Assembly: GCA_018857735.1 (NCBI GenBank)
Contig: JABMCL010003048.1
Location: 120,001-184,000, forward strand
DNA from: Alviniconcha marisindica
Taxonomy: Eukaryota > Mollusca > Gastropoda > Provannidae
DNA length: 64,000 nt
Reading direction: 5' to 3'
Shown here: piece by piece, positions 48,602 to 56,507 of the stretch
How positions within the stretch are numbered: position 1 is the stretch's first letter
How the letters are laid out: every line of letters begins with the position of its first letter
Program-made: the position numbers and the translations under genes
Notes under the pieces: generated by a model
Databases searched by the model: none
What the model was told of the DNA's origin: nothing
What the model saw: the letters and a program-made list of their open reading frames with translations, nothing else

Positions 48602-48926
48602 CACACCAATCATCTGTGTGAAAGTCGAGGTGGCCATCCTGGGCTAATAGTCCCTACCGTCTCTGTGGACGCTCTGTGGACGTAAAGCAACGCTGATGAT
48701 TGAACAGGATCAGAATTTATTGGGACAAACGAGGACATTAGATCTATATATTTGATAGTTTGATGACCTGCCAACACGTGAAGCACACTACATTCGAAGA
48801 AAATATTTGAGTCTACATTGCAAATGCCCATTTAAAATAAATTCGATACAAATTTAATATTCTGTACCTTAGTTGTCTGTCATATTTATTGTTCTTGTCG
48901 AGGCCGCTAGCTTTTGTTTCCGCCAT
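19226..48926 (-). CDS. NAE1: NEDD8-activating enzyme E1 regulatory subunit (NAE1/APPBP1), 18 exons, complete
   Basis: Coding exons in transcript order: 48926-48868, 48218-48115, 46429-46369, 41661-41559, 40815-40736, 40291-40182, 39980-39871, 39164-39102, 38066-38003, 36970-36879, 34611-34552, 34305-34245, 33430-33282, 23094-23055, 22679-22593, 21651-21512, 19928-19858, 19385-19226. They total 1614 nt (537 aa plus TGA). All junctions are GT/AG and all phases close; human NAE1 is 534 aa. Recognisable segments: [127 protein letters not shown] and [13 protein letters not shown]. With the UBA3 catalytic subunit it adenylates NEDD8 for transfer to UBE2M and cullins. As expected for this subunit, there is no catalytic-cysteine domain like UBA3's. 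The start is the ATG opening [18 protein letters not shown]; a second in-frame upstream ATG was not seen. Introns are heavy with minisatellites, several derived from the gene's own exon edges. Confidence 0.97.
20040..20690. repeat. CA-rich minisatellite and (CA)n in NAE1 intron 16
   Basis: About seven copies of a ~57-bp unit (CACACACATCTGCTCTCTCA, GTCACACACACACA, CCACTCTCTCTTTTATG) are followed by a CA run at 20474-20532. Frames through it are His/Thr-rich artefacts. Confidence 0.85.
20983..21042 (-). pseudogene. Decayed partial duplicate of the NAE1 exon 16 end
   Basis: On the plus strand CCCCGAGTTCAGGCACATCA, AGCTCTGCATGGTTATTACC and CAGGCCC align base for base with the exon 16 segment 21510-21570 (CCCTGAGTTTGGGAATGTCC, AACTCTACATGGTCATTGTC, CAGGCC), with one indel. 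In the aligned frame it has stops and a shift, so it is not a usable exon. Confidence 0.75.
21080..21485 (-). repeat. ~76-bp minisatellite between exon 16 and its decayed copy
   Basis: About five copies of GCCACACTGTACTGTATGTA, CCCTACTGC, ATGATC, GTGTGTTTGTCAACATGGAG and ACTAAGCTGTATCTG occupy the intron directly after the exon 16 donor. Confidence 0.85.
21940..22085. repeat. Short ~48-bp repeats
   Basis: CATTAAAATGTTGCTATGCA, GACTCTATGCAGGGACTATA occurs three times, running into a family E fragment (GGGGACTATCTTCAGCCATG, 22066-22140). Confidence 0.65.
24003..24060 (-). mobile_element. SINE tail fragment (family D-like)
   Basis: GTTTTACGCCCAGTCAACCA, GTGTGGTTATATCAGGGCG; the same core is found at 42432-42490 and 57140-57205. 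Confidence 0.5.
24340..25000 (+). repeat. Dispersed repeat with TGACCTTGACCTTG motifs (family F)
   Basis: The sub-unit 'GTGACCTTGACCTTGAA...CATGACA...CTGGCTCATGATGATG...CACCACCATACCAA...GGTTACAAAAGG...TTCAGAAGATATCTTCTGG' occurs in two to three imperfect rounds. The same family fills 50840-51670. Confidence 0.7.
25260..26615. repeat. Minisatellite block: 48-bp array (25450-26090) and 47-bp array (26389-26612)
   Basis: The 48-bp unit GTTTTGCTCAGTAAAACCAG, TCTGAGTAGCACAGTAAGGC, CAATGGCT is repeated about 13 times with high identity. Related diverged units flank it. The 47-bp unit GGCCAACACTTGCTTTCCTC, GATGAAAGCAATTCAACGGC, ACAGTAT starts at 26389, 26436, 26483, 26530 and 26577. It lies in NAE1 intron 13. 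Open frames exist because 48 is divisible by three. Confidence 0.93.
26802..26880. repeat. (GA)n microsatellite
   Basis: A GA run with one AGGA interruption, ending in GTGTGTGTG. Confidence 0.95.
27220..28300. repeat. ~66-bp minisatellite in NAE1 intron 13
   Basis: The unit GGTTACACACCAAGGACAGC, TGCAATGTGCCCCCCAGTTA, CACATGATAGCTGCATGGTG, TGCTCT is regular from about 27690 to 28210 (eight copies) and degenerate on both sides. A C14 run lies at about 27655-27668 and a C19 run at 27172-27190 just before the array. Confidence 0.9.
28340..32284. other. NAE1 intron 13, dispersed-repeat debris
   Basis: No exon is recognised. A TG run lies at 29699-29758. Similar stretches at about 29530-29640 and 30480-30590 (AAATGCTC...GACTCAC...AAATA.GCCATGG.TTCCAAAAC) point to another old dispersed repeat. 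Single GTGACCTTGA motifs appear near 31385. A 28-bp stretch is doubled at 31655-31712. Confidence 0.45.
32290..32740. repeat. ~221-bp tandem duplication in NAE1 intron 13
   Basis: CTGG..G.TTCTGGA.AGTGG, GCCCGATTTTAAG, AAGGTTTC.TGTAGTGGATA, CTGATGTTGT, GAGAAAAGTCT occurs at 32331 and again from 32552, with about 80% identity. Confidence 0.75.
33573..33596. repeat. C17 homopolymer
   Basis: Seventeen C, one T, then six C. Confidence 0.95.
33640..34245 (-). repeat. ~41-bp minisatellite starting at the NAE1 exon 12 donor
   Basis: On the minus strand the exon 12 donor GAAG|GTGTGTTAACTG is followed at once by about 14 copies of GTGTGTTAACTGTTTAACCC, AAAGACAGCTGTGAACTCT. Each unit restarts with the donor-like GTGTGTTAACTG. 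Confidence 0.85.
34820..35065. repeat. ~50-bp minisatellite in NAE1 intron 10
   Basis: About five copies of TCTCCATCTTGCTGGGTGGG, GACACACAATCACTCTTCAC, ATCAGTGTAT, alternating with a shorter form lacking GGGGACACAC. No exon source was seen. Confidence 0.8.
35300..35668 (+). mobile_element. Probable LINE 3' end
   Basis: The stretch ends in GACACTTGGCAATAAAGTTA then TATTGTATTGT, a common non-LTR terminus. No coding part is left. Confidence 0.45.
35985..36878 (-). repeat. ~83-bp minisatellite built from the NAE1 exon 10 donor region
   Basis: About nine units lie directly downstream of exon 10 in transcript sense. The true exon ends GCAGCTTTTATGCCAACAGTG|GTAAAT with a run of matching intron; units read, for example, TTTCTGTGGCAGCAGTG|GTAAGTACAAC. 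The distal unit near 36060-36090 still encodes a stretch resembling the exon end ([10 protein letters not shown] against [10 protein letters not shown]). Each unit also contains GCTTGTTTCAG|CCACCACTC. Confidence 0.9.
36971..37955 (-). repeat. Minisatellite built from the NAE1 exon 10 acceptor
   Basis: The exon 10 acceptor on the minus strand is GTGTTTGCAG|GTGTACGG. Upstream lie some 25 short units of the form GTGTGTTGGCAGGTGTACAT (about 20-27 bp), each with a CAG|GTGTAC-like junction. Confidence 0.8.
38190..38495 (-). mobile_element. Possible retroelement tail
   Basis: AATAATAATAATAATGAGTA, TTTATCTGTGTGCAAGGCAC looks like the reverse of a LINE/SINE tail ending in (ATT)n. Weak evidence. Confidence 0.35.
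40385..40735 (-). repeat. ~38-bp minisatellite containing a NAE1 exon 5 fragment
   Basis: Exon 5 contains ACCTTCTCTGTGGTCATCGC. The first intron bases are followed by about eight units with ACCTTCTCTGTGGTCATGTA then AAGTAAAAC, joining a piece of exon 5 to a piece resembling its donor (CATGAAAA|GTAAGTGG). Confidence 0.8.
41431..41453. repeat. C23 homopolymer
   Basis: Uninterrupted C run in NAE1 intron 4, about 105 bp past exon 4. Confidence 0.95.
41742..42225 (+). mobile_element. tRNA-derived SINE (family A), copy 1
   Basis: The head GGGAGCAGGGTAGCTCAATG has an A-box; GGTCACAGGTTCGAGTCCTG has a near-perfect B-box. The body (TTCTCCAGGGTCAACTTTCT, GTTACTGCAG.AGCAC.TAAA, AGATGATCCCAGTCA) ends GCGCTATATAAAAACAACAA. 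The whole element matches 53926-54418. Confidence 0.85.
42432..42490 (+). mobile_element. SINE tail fragment (family D-like)
   Basis: GCCCTGATATAACCATACTG then GTTGACTGGGCATAAAAC, the reverse complement of the core at 24003-24060. Confidence 0.5.
45090..45710 (-). other. Promoter-like region with a spliced-looking open frame inside the inverted-repeat segment
   Basis: On the minus strand, ATG at 45699 begins [20 protein letters not shown]..., open to a strong donor CTCACG|GTGAGT at about 45606 (31 codons). About 400 bp on, ACTTCCGG (an ETS-type site) at about 45170 precedes an ATG reading [18 protein letters not shown] (45131-45096). A possible next exon lies at 44459-44420 (after CCTAG, containing MTKKRMDDR), but its phase does not join either donor. 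On the plus strand 45372-45551 is open too ([20 protein letters not shown]...). I recognise none of these. They could be captured host exons or an unrecognised element gene. Confidence 0.3.
45833..45882. repeat. (TA)n microsatellite
   Basis: TA run at the right inner end of the inverted-repeat segment. Confidence 0.95.
45920..46350 (+). mobile_element. Non-LTR retrotransposon 3' remnant (ORF2 C-terminus and 3' UTR)
   Basis: The frame from 45921 reads [20 protein letters not shown], then [40 protein letters not shown] and RSGRF before a stop. The WGGN...RLxKIVKKAG...L..ILxDxxHP...SRRSxRSGR pattern is typical of the C-terminal end of some LINE reverse-transcriptase ORFs. The 3' end is TTTCCCACTGGGATGAATAA then AGTATATTG. 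It is 5'-truncated and sits directly beside the outer inverted repeat. Confidence 0.75.
46697..46762. repeat. (TG)n microsatellite
   Basis: TG run in NAE1 intron 2 ending in CATGCATGCATG; a short (ACT)n follows at 46838-46868. Confidence 0.95.
46870..48110. other. NAE1 intron 2, nothing recognised
   Basis: AT-rich intron. A short TTTTCATTTCA tandem lies at about 47930-47970. No exon or element was identified. Confidence 0.4.
48219..48392 (-). repeat. Duplicated NAE1 exon 2 acceptor region plus C22 run
   Basis: CCATGGTCTCCCCACAACCT, GCATAATACATAAAATGAC at the exon 2 start is echoed by CCATGCTCTCTCCCCACGTC, TGCATTTTTTGAC at about 48363-48397. TCTGCACAATT.ACAAAA.GA units lie between. A C22 run lies at 48285-48306. 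Confidence 0.6.
48441..48602. repeat. (TC)n/(AC)n compound microsatellite in NAE1 intron 1
   Basis: TC run 48443-48481, AC runs 48482-48511 and 48556-48602. Confidence 0.95.
48606..48700 (+). mobile_element. SINE-like fragment (family C)
   Basis: CTGTGTGAAAGTCGAGGTGG, CCATCCTGGGCTAATAGTCC, CTGTGGACGTAAAGCAACGC. It is a truncated relative of the other family C modules. Confidence 0.6.
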
Positions 48927-49574
48927 GATGCAGACCCACGAAAGATAACTCCAGATGACTTCTTACTGCAATGCTTGTGCTTTTTACCGCAATTTTCCTT
49001 TTTGTTCTTCATAATTAAAATTATCTTTCTCTTTTTCTACGTCTTGTCCCTTGGATTCTCTCACTACTGTCTCATAAAAAAACTTGTATGCGAGTGTGAC
49101 TGGTTATGTTCATAAGCATGCATGCAAGCACACCCGCACGCACACACGCATGCACACACACACACACATTATGTGTGTGGTGTTGTGAAATACACTACGC
49201 TGTGTTTGTGTGCCTGCATTTTTTATTTTTTATTTAAGCAATTAATTCCCCCTTCCTAAAAGAAAATCAAAATACATGTACACATGTAAATTGTACACAT
49301 AATTCACTCCAATCAATATGCATGAGGTGTCAACTGTTCATAGATCTTGAATAAATTATGAAATAACTGTGTGGACACCATTTGGAATTTTGTCACTTGT
49401 TGCTGCCTCACACACACACACACACACGCGCGCACGTGCATGCAGACTAACACAACAGTCTTTAAAGAGTTGAACAGTCACAGAAATGGAACACAAATAA
49501 ATGCAATTTCTCCAAATAGTTTATTCCATTTGTACAACCAAAAATGTACAAAAACAGTTGACTTTCTTATGTGT

Positions 49575-50300
49575 TGCCTGAGCAGGGTAATGTGGTTCCC
49601 ATTCAGGGAAATGTGTTGCCGGTGTCTGTCAGGGTAGGGTAAATTGTTGCTTGGGTGCAGTAATGTGTTGCTGGTGTCTGTCAGGGTAGGGTAAATTGTT
49701 GCTTGGGTGCAGTAATGTGTTGCCTGGACAAATGTGTTGCCTGGGTAGGGTTATGTTCTCTGGGTGTGGCACTGTGTTGATTGGGTGGGCAAATGTGTTG
49801 CCTAGGTACATAATGCTCCCTGGGTGGATTAACATACTGCCCGAGTGGGGTGATGTATTACCTGGCATGGGGTAGGGTAATGTTTCATGGGTGAGGTAAT
49901 GTGTTGGCTGGATGGGCAAATGTGCTGCCTGGATAGGCAAATGTGTTCATGGGATGGGGTTATATATGGGTAGGGTAATATGTTGCATGCATGTGGTAAC
50001 ATGTTGCCTGTGTGTGTGTGGTAACACATTCTCTGAGTGGGGTAATATGTTGCCTGTGTATGGTAACATGTTCTCTGGGTGGGATAATTATGTTGCCTGT
50101 GTGTGGTAACATGTTCTCTGGGTGGGATAATTATGTTGCCTGTGTGTGGTAACATGTTGCCAGGGTGGGGCAATATGTTGCCTGTGTGTGGTACCATGTT
50201 CTCTGGGTGGGATAATTACGTTGCAATTGGGTGGTAACATGTTCTCTGGGTGGGATACTTGTGTTGCATTTGTGTGGTAACATGTTGCCTGCACAGGTTG
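49575..50300. repeat. ~36-bp minisatellite upstream of NAE1
   Basis: Some twenty degenerate units of GGTAACATGTTCTCTGGGTG, GGATAATTATGTTGCCTGTG type begin about 650 bp upstream of the NAE1 start codon. No source exon was recognised. Confidence 0.85.
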
Positions 50301-50839
50301 GTACACATACAAATGCAAACAAAAATATCAAGCAAGCATGCACATTTTTAGTTACTAGGTGTGGAATGATGGCTTCACTGGACTTCTTACATCAACCATC
50401 CCAAATGAGCACTAAAACATGTACTAAAAAATCTTCAGAGCACTGTGGTTAGCTACATATCAAAGGAAAAATGGCCTAACATCAAAGGCATGATCATGCA
50501 CTAACACAAAGACTGTTTCTTTACTCACAAAAAAACATATGTAAACAAGCCACTAATGAGTAAGAGTTGTAAAGATCTGAACTCATAATGGGAAGATTAC
50601 CCTACAGTAATAACTTTGGGCTGACCATCAAGATTATCCAAATGCATCTTTTCTCCATTCAAACAATTAGCAAAGAGGTCAATTACCATGACACAGTTGC
50701 GAAAATATCACAGTTTCAGTACCAAGGTCAATAAGACAAAGAACAACACATACACGTAAAAGGACTAAAGCAATGCTAAAACAAAGATTTGTATTTTTGC
50801 ACAGTAAATACCCCCCACTGTGTGCCCAGATACTTTAAG

Positions 50840-51670
50840 CCACAGTGTTATCTCACTTTGTTTGCATCAGGTCCGGTTATTAGTAATAGTACACCAACAC
50901 ACCTAATTTGGTTGCAAAGAGATCATTACCGACTGACAAATATTCAATAAAGTTTTGAACCTTTGTAACTCAGAAGATATCACCCAAACTACCACTAAAT
51001 GAAATATTTAAGCTTCACTGTGACCTTGACCTTGAACACAGCAATCCAATATTTTCACAAGACACTCTGTCTTATAATGATGTACCATCAAATTAAATAT
51101 GGATGCAAAAGGATCAACAATTCAGGGGATATAGTAGAAATGGTCGTATTTTATTACATAAACTCTGAATGTGATTGAGGCTTTGAAGATAACACAGCAC
51201 TGTTTTTGACTGACATCTGGCTCACAATATACATCACCATACCAAATTTGTTTCTGAAAGGTTCAACAATTCAGAAGATATCATCTGGAATACCAGTTAA
51301 CTTTCACTGTGACCTTGTGATTAAACACAGCAATCCAGTCTTTTCACACGACACTCTAACTTATGATGATGTACCAACCTAAGTTTGGTTGCAAAAGGAG
51401 CAGTAGTTAAGAAGATGTAGATGAAAGCCATAATTATTCTGATTATTAAAAACAAAACAAAAAACCAACTTCACTGTGACGTTGACCTTGAAGACAGCAA
51501 CCCATTTTTTTAATTGCATGACACCCCAGCTCATGTTGATGCACCACTATACAAAGCTTGGTTATGAAAGGTTGAGTGGTTCAGAGGATATCTAATGGAC
51601 ACAGCCCAGACAGACAGACCAACAGACACAGACCCAGTGATTCCAGTATACCACTTACGGGGTAAAGTGC
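50840..51670 (+). repeat. Dispersed repeat with TGACCTTGACCTTG motifs (family F)
   Basis: Three to four imperfect rounds of the same sub-unit seen at 24340-25000, ending in CAGACAGACAGACCAACAGA. TGACCTTGACCTTGAA is clear near 51020 and a variant lies at 51475. Confidence 0.7.
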
Positions 51671-53100
51671 ACCATTAAATAATTAACATGTCCAATAATT
51701 AAGATTGTGACCAACAGCAATGCTGAAAAATGGCAGCACTATCTGAGCTGCAAGGTAGGTGCTTTACAAATTTCCATTATTATTATCATTAAGAAGTGCA
51801 TTACCTCCACAAATTATAAACATATAAAAACAAACTAGAAAGATACAGCTTGAGCCATTCCCTAACAAATATGTTATTCAATACATTTGCAAGATACAAA
51901 AGTAGCAGTCAGAACCTGAATATGATAGCAAAAGAAGAAAAAACATGCGACCAAAACAACAATATGACACAGTGGAATCTATCAATAACAGTCCTTTAAT
52001 CTCTCTTGCTTAATGTTGGTTTTACTTCTGTGGTAAGGATTTCTGCTTGTACTTAGAGTATATATATATATATATATATACACACAAATCCTCCACGCAA
52101 AAATGGAAAAGAGTCGGAGCACTTAATCTTTTGCAACTGGTTTGATGAGTGTGGGATGAAGACATTCTACCCAGTCAACCAAGCATTAGGACCAAAGGGG
52201 CAGAATAGTGAGCTCGTTGACTGGCCATTCAGCAGGAAGGGGACAAGTGCTTGAACCATATTCACCATTTTTGTCCGCAGCAAGTGCTTGCATATATTAT
52301 GTTTGAAAAGTGTGGATGTGTTCACTATTTGCAAGTACTTGGCGTGGTGTGCCTTCTTACTAACCAATCATTATCTCCCCATTAGTATAATGCAGCTTTC
52401 TGTCCAATGAAGCAACTTTGTGCTGAACAAAAACTTGGTGTCAAGGAGGGCTCCCCTGACAGTTCAGAACTGCAGGCTGACTGCAGACTTATGGCTTTTT
52501 GCTTGGCAAGAACATAGCTATCAAAATGGTCCCACTGCTCTTTCCTTTCTGCTGGTTGCTAAAAACCCAAAACTATGCATGCAGGTCAAGGGGTTATCAA
52601 TTTCAATACCCTTTTCAATTGCAACAAAGCAAAACAACGCATTAAAAAAATAAAAATATTGTTTGCATGTATGATGCCTTTTTCCAAGTAACAGTGAGTT
52701 ATTTTGCAAGCAGATGATGAAAGGAGACTTCTTTTTGGTGCTTTTTGTTGGTTTTGTTTTGTTGTGGGTATACTTCACCATTAGCTTGTAAAATAACTGT
52801 GTGTTTGTCAATTTGTTACTTGGGAAAAGGTGCCTATGCTGAAAATGTGTGTATTGCTTTGTCTTACTGCAATTAAAAGCATTCCAATCAACCTATTTTG
52901 CATGTTCTGATCTTCATACTTGATGCTGGTAGTCACCTTTGTTTCAGATTTCTCACCAATCAAATATAAACAAAATTAATAATACATCCAAAGAAGAGAG
53001 TTGTCTGGTGGGAACAAGTGTTCAAACAAACCACATCTTCATATCACAGTTCTGTGGCCCTTTCAGTGAACCATCCAATGTTTTGATTTGATTCTTCAAC
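51671..53100. other. Non-coding stretch between NAE1 and PIP4P
   Basis: No gene is recognised. A TA run lies at about 52060-52082. Confidence 0.4.
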
Positions 53101-53104
53101 TCCC

Positions 53105-53880
53105 TGGACATATATATATATAGCAGACCCAAGGACTCTACCACAGTTCAATGAACAAAAATCTACCACAGATTCCTGGATTCTATTAAGAATCAATGCA
53201 CAAATCCACAGCAGATTCCTGGATTCCAGTACAAATCAACGTACAAATCCACAGTGGATTCCCAGATTCTACTATACACTTCAATGAACACATACAGAGT
53301 AGATTCCTGCATTCCACCACACTCCAATGCACAAATCCACAGCAGACCTCTAGACTCTACTGCACTTCACTGACCACAATCTAAACAGATCCAAGTATCT
53401 ACTGCACTTTAAGGTTGACAGCAGATTCCTGGACTCTACCACACTTCCATGGACAGGTCAACAGCAGCTCCTAGGGATCCACATATCAATGAACAAATCC
53501 ACAACAGACCTCTGGCTCCTTCCACACTTTAATGGACAAATCCACAGCAAATCTAAGGGATCTACCACAGTTTGATTGACCAATTCAGGATAGATCTTCT
53601 GTGGACAAATCTGCAACAAATCTCTGGACTCTATCACACTTTAATGGACAAATCTGCCACAGATCCCTAGAATCAACCATGCTTCAAGGGACAAATCCAC
53701 AAAAGATCTCTGGGTTTTACCACATTTCCATTGACAAATCGACAGCAGATCTCTGGATTTTACCACATCTCCACTGACAAATCCACAGCAGATCTCTGGA
53801 TTTCACCACATCTCCACTGACAAATCCACAGCAGATCTCTGGATTTTACCACACCCCCATTGACAAATCCACAGCACAAC
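53105..53880. repeat. ~43-bp minisatellite
   Basis: About seventeen degenerate copies of ATCCACAGCAGATCTCTGGA, TTTTACCACATCTCCACTGA, CAA. The last four, from about 53700, are the most alike. Confidence 0.85.
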
Positions 53881-53925
53881 CTTCCTGATCCTCTGGACCA
53901 GTGGAGACTGACTGGCTATGATCTT

Positions 53926-54418
53926 GGGGAGCACGAATAGCTAAGTGGTAGACCACCAGACTTGTGATAGAAAGGTTGCAGGTTCAAGTCCAGGCAGGAG
54001 CAGTGGGAGAATTTTCTTCTCCAGGGTCAACTTTCTGTGCTGACTCATTTCGGTATCTGTTCCACCCCTGTGTTACTGCAGCAGCACATAAAAGATCCCA
54101 GTCATTTTGCCAAAAATGCAGGTGGCAGATTACAGGTTACAGCTAAACACCCATGCACCCTATGTATGTGACTTTGCATGAAGTGACACTGGAAACTCGT
54201 GCAACGTTGTATTGTGTACACAAAACATGTGCCAGGCAGCAGTTTCACACATCACCAGCCATGTAATGACCAAATAGTGCTGTAAACTGTAACACTTGGT
54301 CGACATAGTTCAAAATGTGCTACAAAAGGCTACAATTACTCATTAAGATACACATGCAACAAAAGCACAGTGAGTCTCCTCATGAGGAGAATAGTGCTAT
54401 ATAAAAGCAATTAAAAAC
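53926..54418 (+). mobile_element. tRNA-derived SINE (family A), copy 2
   Basis: Head GGGGAGCACGAATAGCTAAG, B-box GGTTGCAGGTTCAAGTCCAG, then the same body and GTGCTATATAAAAGCAATTA end as the copy at 41742-42225. Full-length, about 490 bp. Confidence 0.85.
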
Positions 54419-54419
54419 A

Positions 54420-56270
54420 ATAAGATGATTAACACTTATCCAAGCAAGCTTGAATTCACTGGAATGCCAAGCAATTCAACATTAAAGGACATGTATTGCA
54501 CATGACAAGCAAATAAATTATGACTGAACAGTTCTGGTGAAGGCATAAGTCAAAATATCCATAACAATGGGAACAACCAGGCAAATAAACTGCGTTCTTC
54601 TTTCAAAGAATCGTACCACCTGTATGACTCACAGAGTGGCTGAATTTTTAAGATTACTGTGCATACACCACTCTTGTGACAGTTGTTGCCAAGGCCCATT
54701 TTACAATACTGTTTAATTCAGTGTTGCTGTATGTAAATTGTAATAAAAATGAAAACACCATGAGAAATAGAATACACAAAAAAGAAATATCATGTAGCAC
54801 ATCATTAACATTCAGGTACAGTATACACCAATTGTTTTGCCTGACAAATCTCAACTGATTTATAAAAACAAATAAAATCACCAAGAGGTGGGTGTCTGCA
54901 ATAAAATGTACGTGAAATGGTATACCACCAATTTCTTTAGTCAGAGAAAGCACAAATGTCATGTATGTGGAGCAACTGACAGACACACTGTTTTTAATTG
55001 AAAATATAAATTAGCTTTTAAAAGCTTGGGATTGCAAAGAAAAACATGAACAAGCTGACATATGTGCAGCACTGAGCCCCCCCCCCCCCCCACACCCTTA
55101 ATCCTACACCCAACCCAGCCTAACCTTTGCTACATCAGTTTCCTTATACTGTAACAATTAAGTGAGAAAGAAAAAGAAGAAAAAAAAGGAGAAAAAAATG
55201 AACTGTCAGACTTACATATAAGAGGAACACATTTCCTGTGTTTCTTGCCTTAGTGAAAACAACAAAGAACTGTGTTTGTCAAAACCAGTTTGCTCATATA
55301 ATGAAAAATAGTCAAGTAACCACAATAACTGAAACAAATCAGTAAAAAAATCAGCTGTAATCAAATTCCACTCAAACACAGATCACCACCTCCCTCCTCC
55401 AAACTCCAAAGATCCCTCCTGATTTTTTTATACAAAGTCAAATAACGCCCTAGCTTGAAATGGCATAAGAATCCCTTCTTTATTTTATTTTTTACATAAA
55501 TGATGTGAATAACAAATAAAAATGGAAGCCAGAAAAGCTTGAGTAACAAATCACATGACTGAGCTTCTGATAAAACAAAAACACTGAAAACATGCAGCCA
55601 GACACACCCAAGTTAATATACCTTAATGAAAACAATGCCACAATTTAAAAAAAAGAAAAAGTTTAACACAGGAAAATAGGGACGGCAACAAGAAGAAAGC
55701 AGTAAATAAATGCACTGATGTTGAACAACATCCAAAAGATATATCATGTCTGTCAACAAAGGTTGAACAAGTGCAACAATTCCATGTGTTTACAAGATGA
55801 ATGGGGAAGTGAAACAGAATCAAACATGCTATATTTGAACTTGCCCATCACAAAAGCATATCTGATTACACTAGCTACAGGTATAGAATGCTGATCAACA
55901 AAATCTCTTTGAAATTCCTCTACAAACACAAAATTACATTCTGGTTGTACTTTTCAGTGACTTTATCATGAAGTGAGCTTTCACACATGTACACGCACAC
56001 AAGTACACACATATGCTTGCATGCATGCACACACATACGAACACAAATGTCAACTTAAGAAAGAATAAAAAGAAGTGAGCACAAACAGGTCAGTACAGTG
56101 CCATAGCAAAGGTTTACTAAATATGACTGCAAGTCAAGAAGAGATGGCTGAGGGGGGGGGGGGGGGGGGGGGCAGGGCATTGCTCTTACAGCTTTGTTGT
56201 TGACCTTGTTGGAAAAACCTGCTGACACCTTGGTGGAAAGGTGTATGCAAAAGTCAAGTGTCACAGTCTT
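54420..56270. other. Non-coding stretch 3' of PIP4P
   Basis: No gene is recognised. A C15 run lies at 55077-55091 and a G21 run at 56152-56172. Confidence 0.4.
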
Positions 56271-56372
56271 CCGGAGCATGTTCACGACCACCATGCCTGT
56301 TCACCGTGCATGGCCACTTGTTCATTGGGCTACAATCTGCATTTCTTGACAGGGAAACAAACAGTGAACCTG

Positions 56373-56378
56373 TTTATT
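56373..56378 (-). terminator. Possible polyadenylation signal of PIP4P
   Basis: AATAAA on the minus strand about 105 bp after the PIP4P stop codon. Confidence 0.4.
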
Positions 56379-56394
56379 ATGCACAGGCCATGGC

Positions 56395-56507
56395 CTGTGT
56401 TCGCTGAGCCATGATACTGTACTTGTGTGCTGGGCTGTGACCACCACATTTGTTCACAGGGCCACGACCATTGCATTTGTTCACTGAGCCACGACCACTG
56501 TACTTGT
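56395..56507 (-). repeat. 27-bp tandem repeats of the PIP4P terminal codons and stop
   Basis: The last eight codons plus stop (ACAAGTACAGTGGTCGTGGC, TCAGTGA; 56507-56481) are followed by ACAAATGCAATGGTCGTGGC, CCTGTGA (56480-56454) and two more diverged copies of the same length class. Copy 2 keeps the stop; copy 3 has lost it. Confidence 0.88.
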
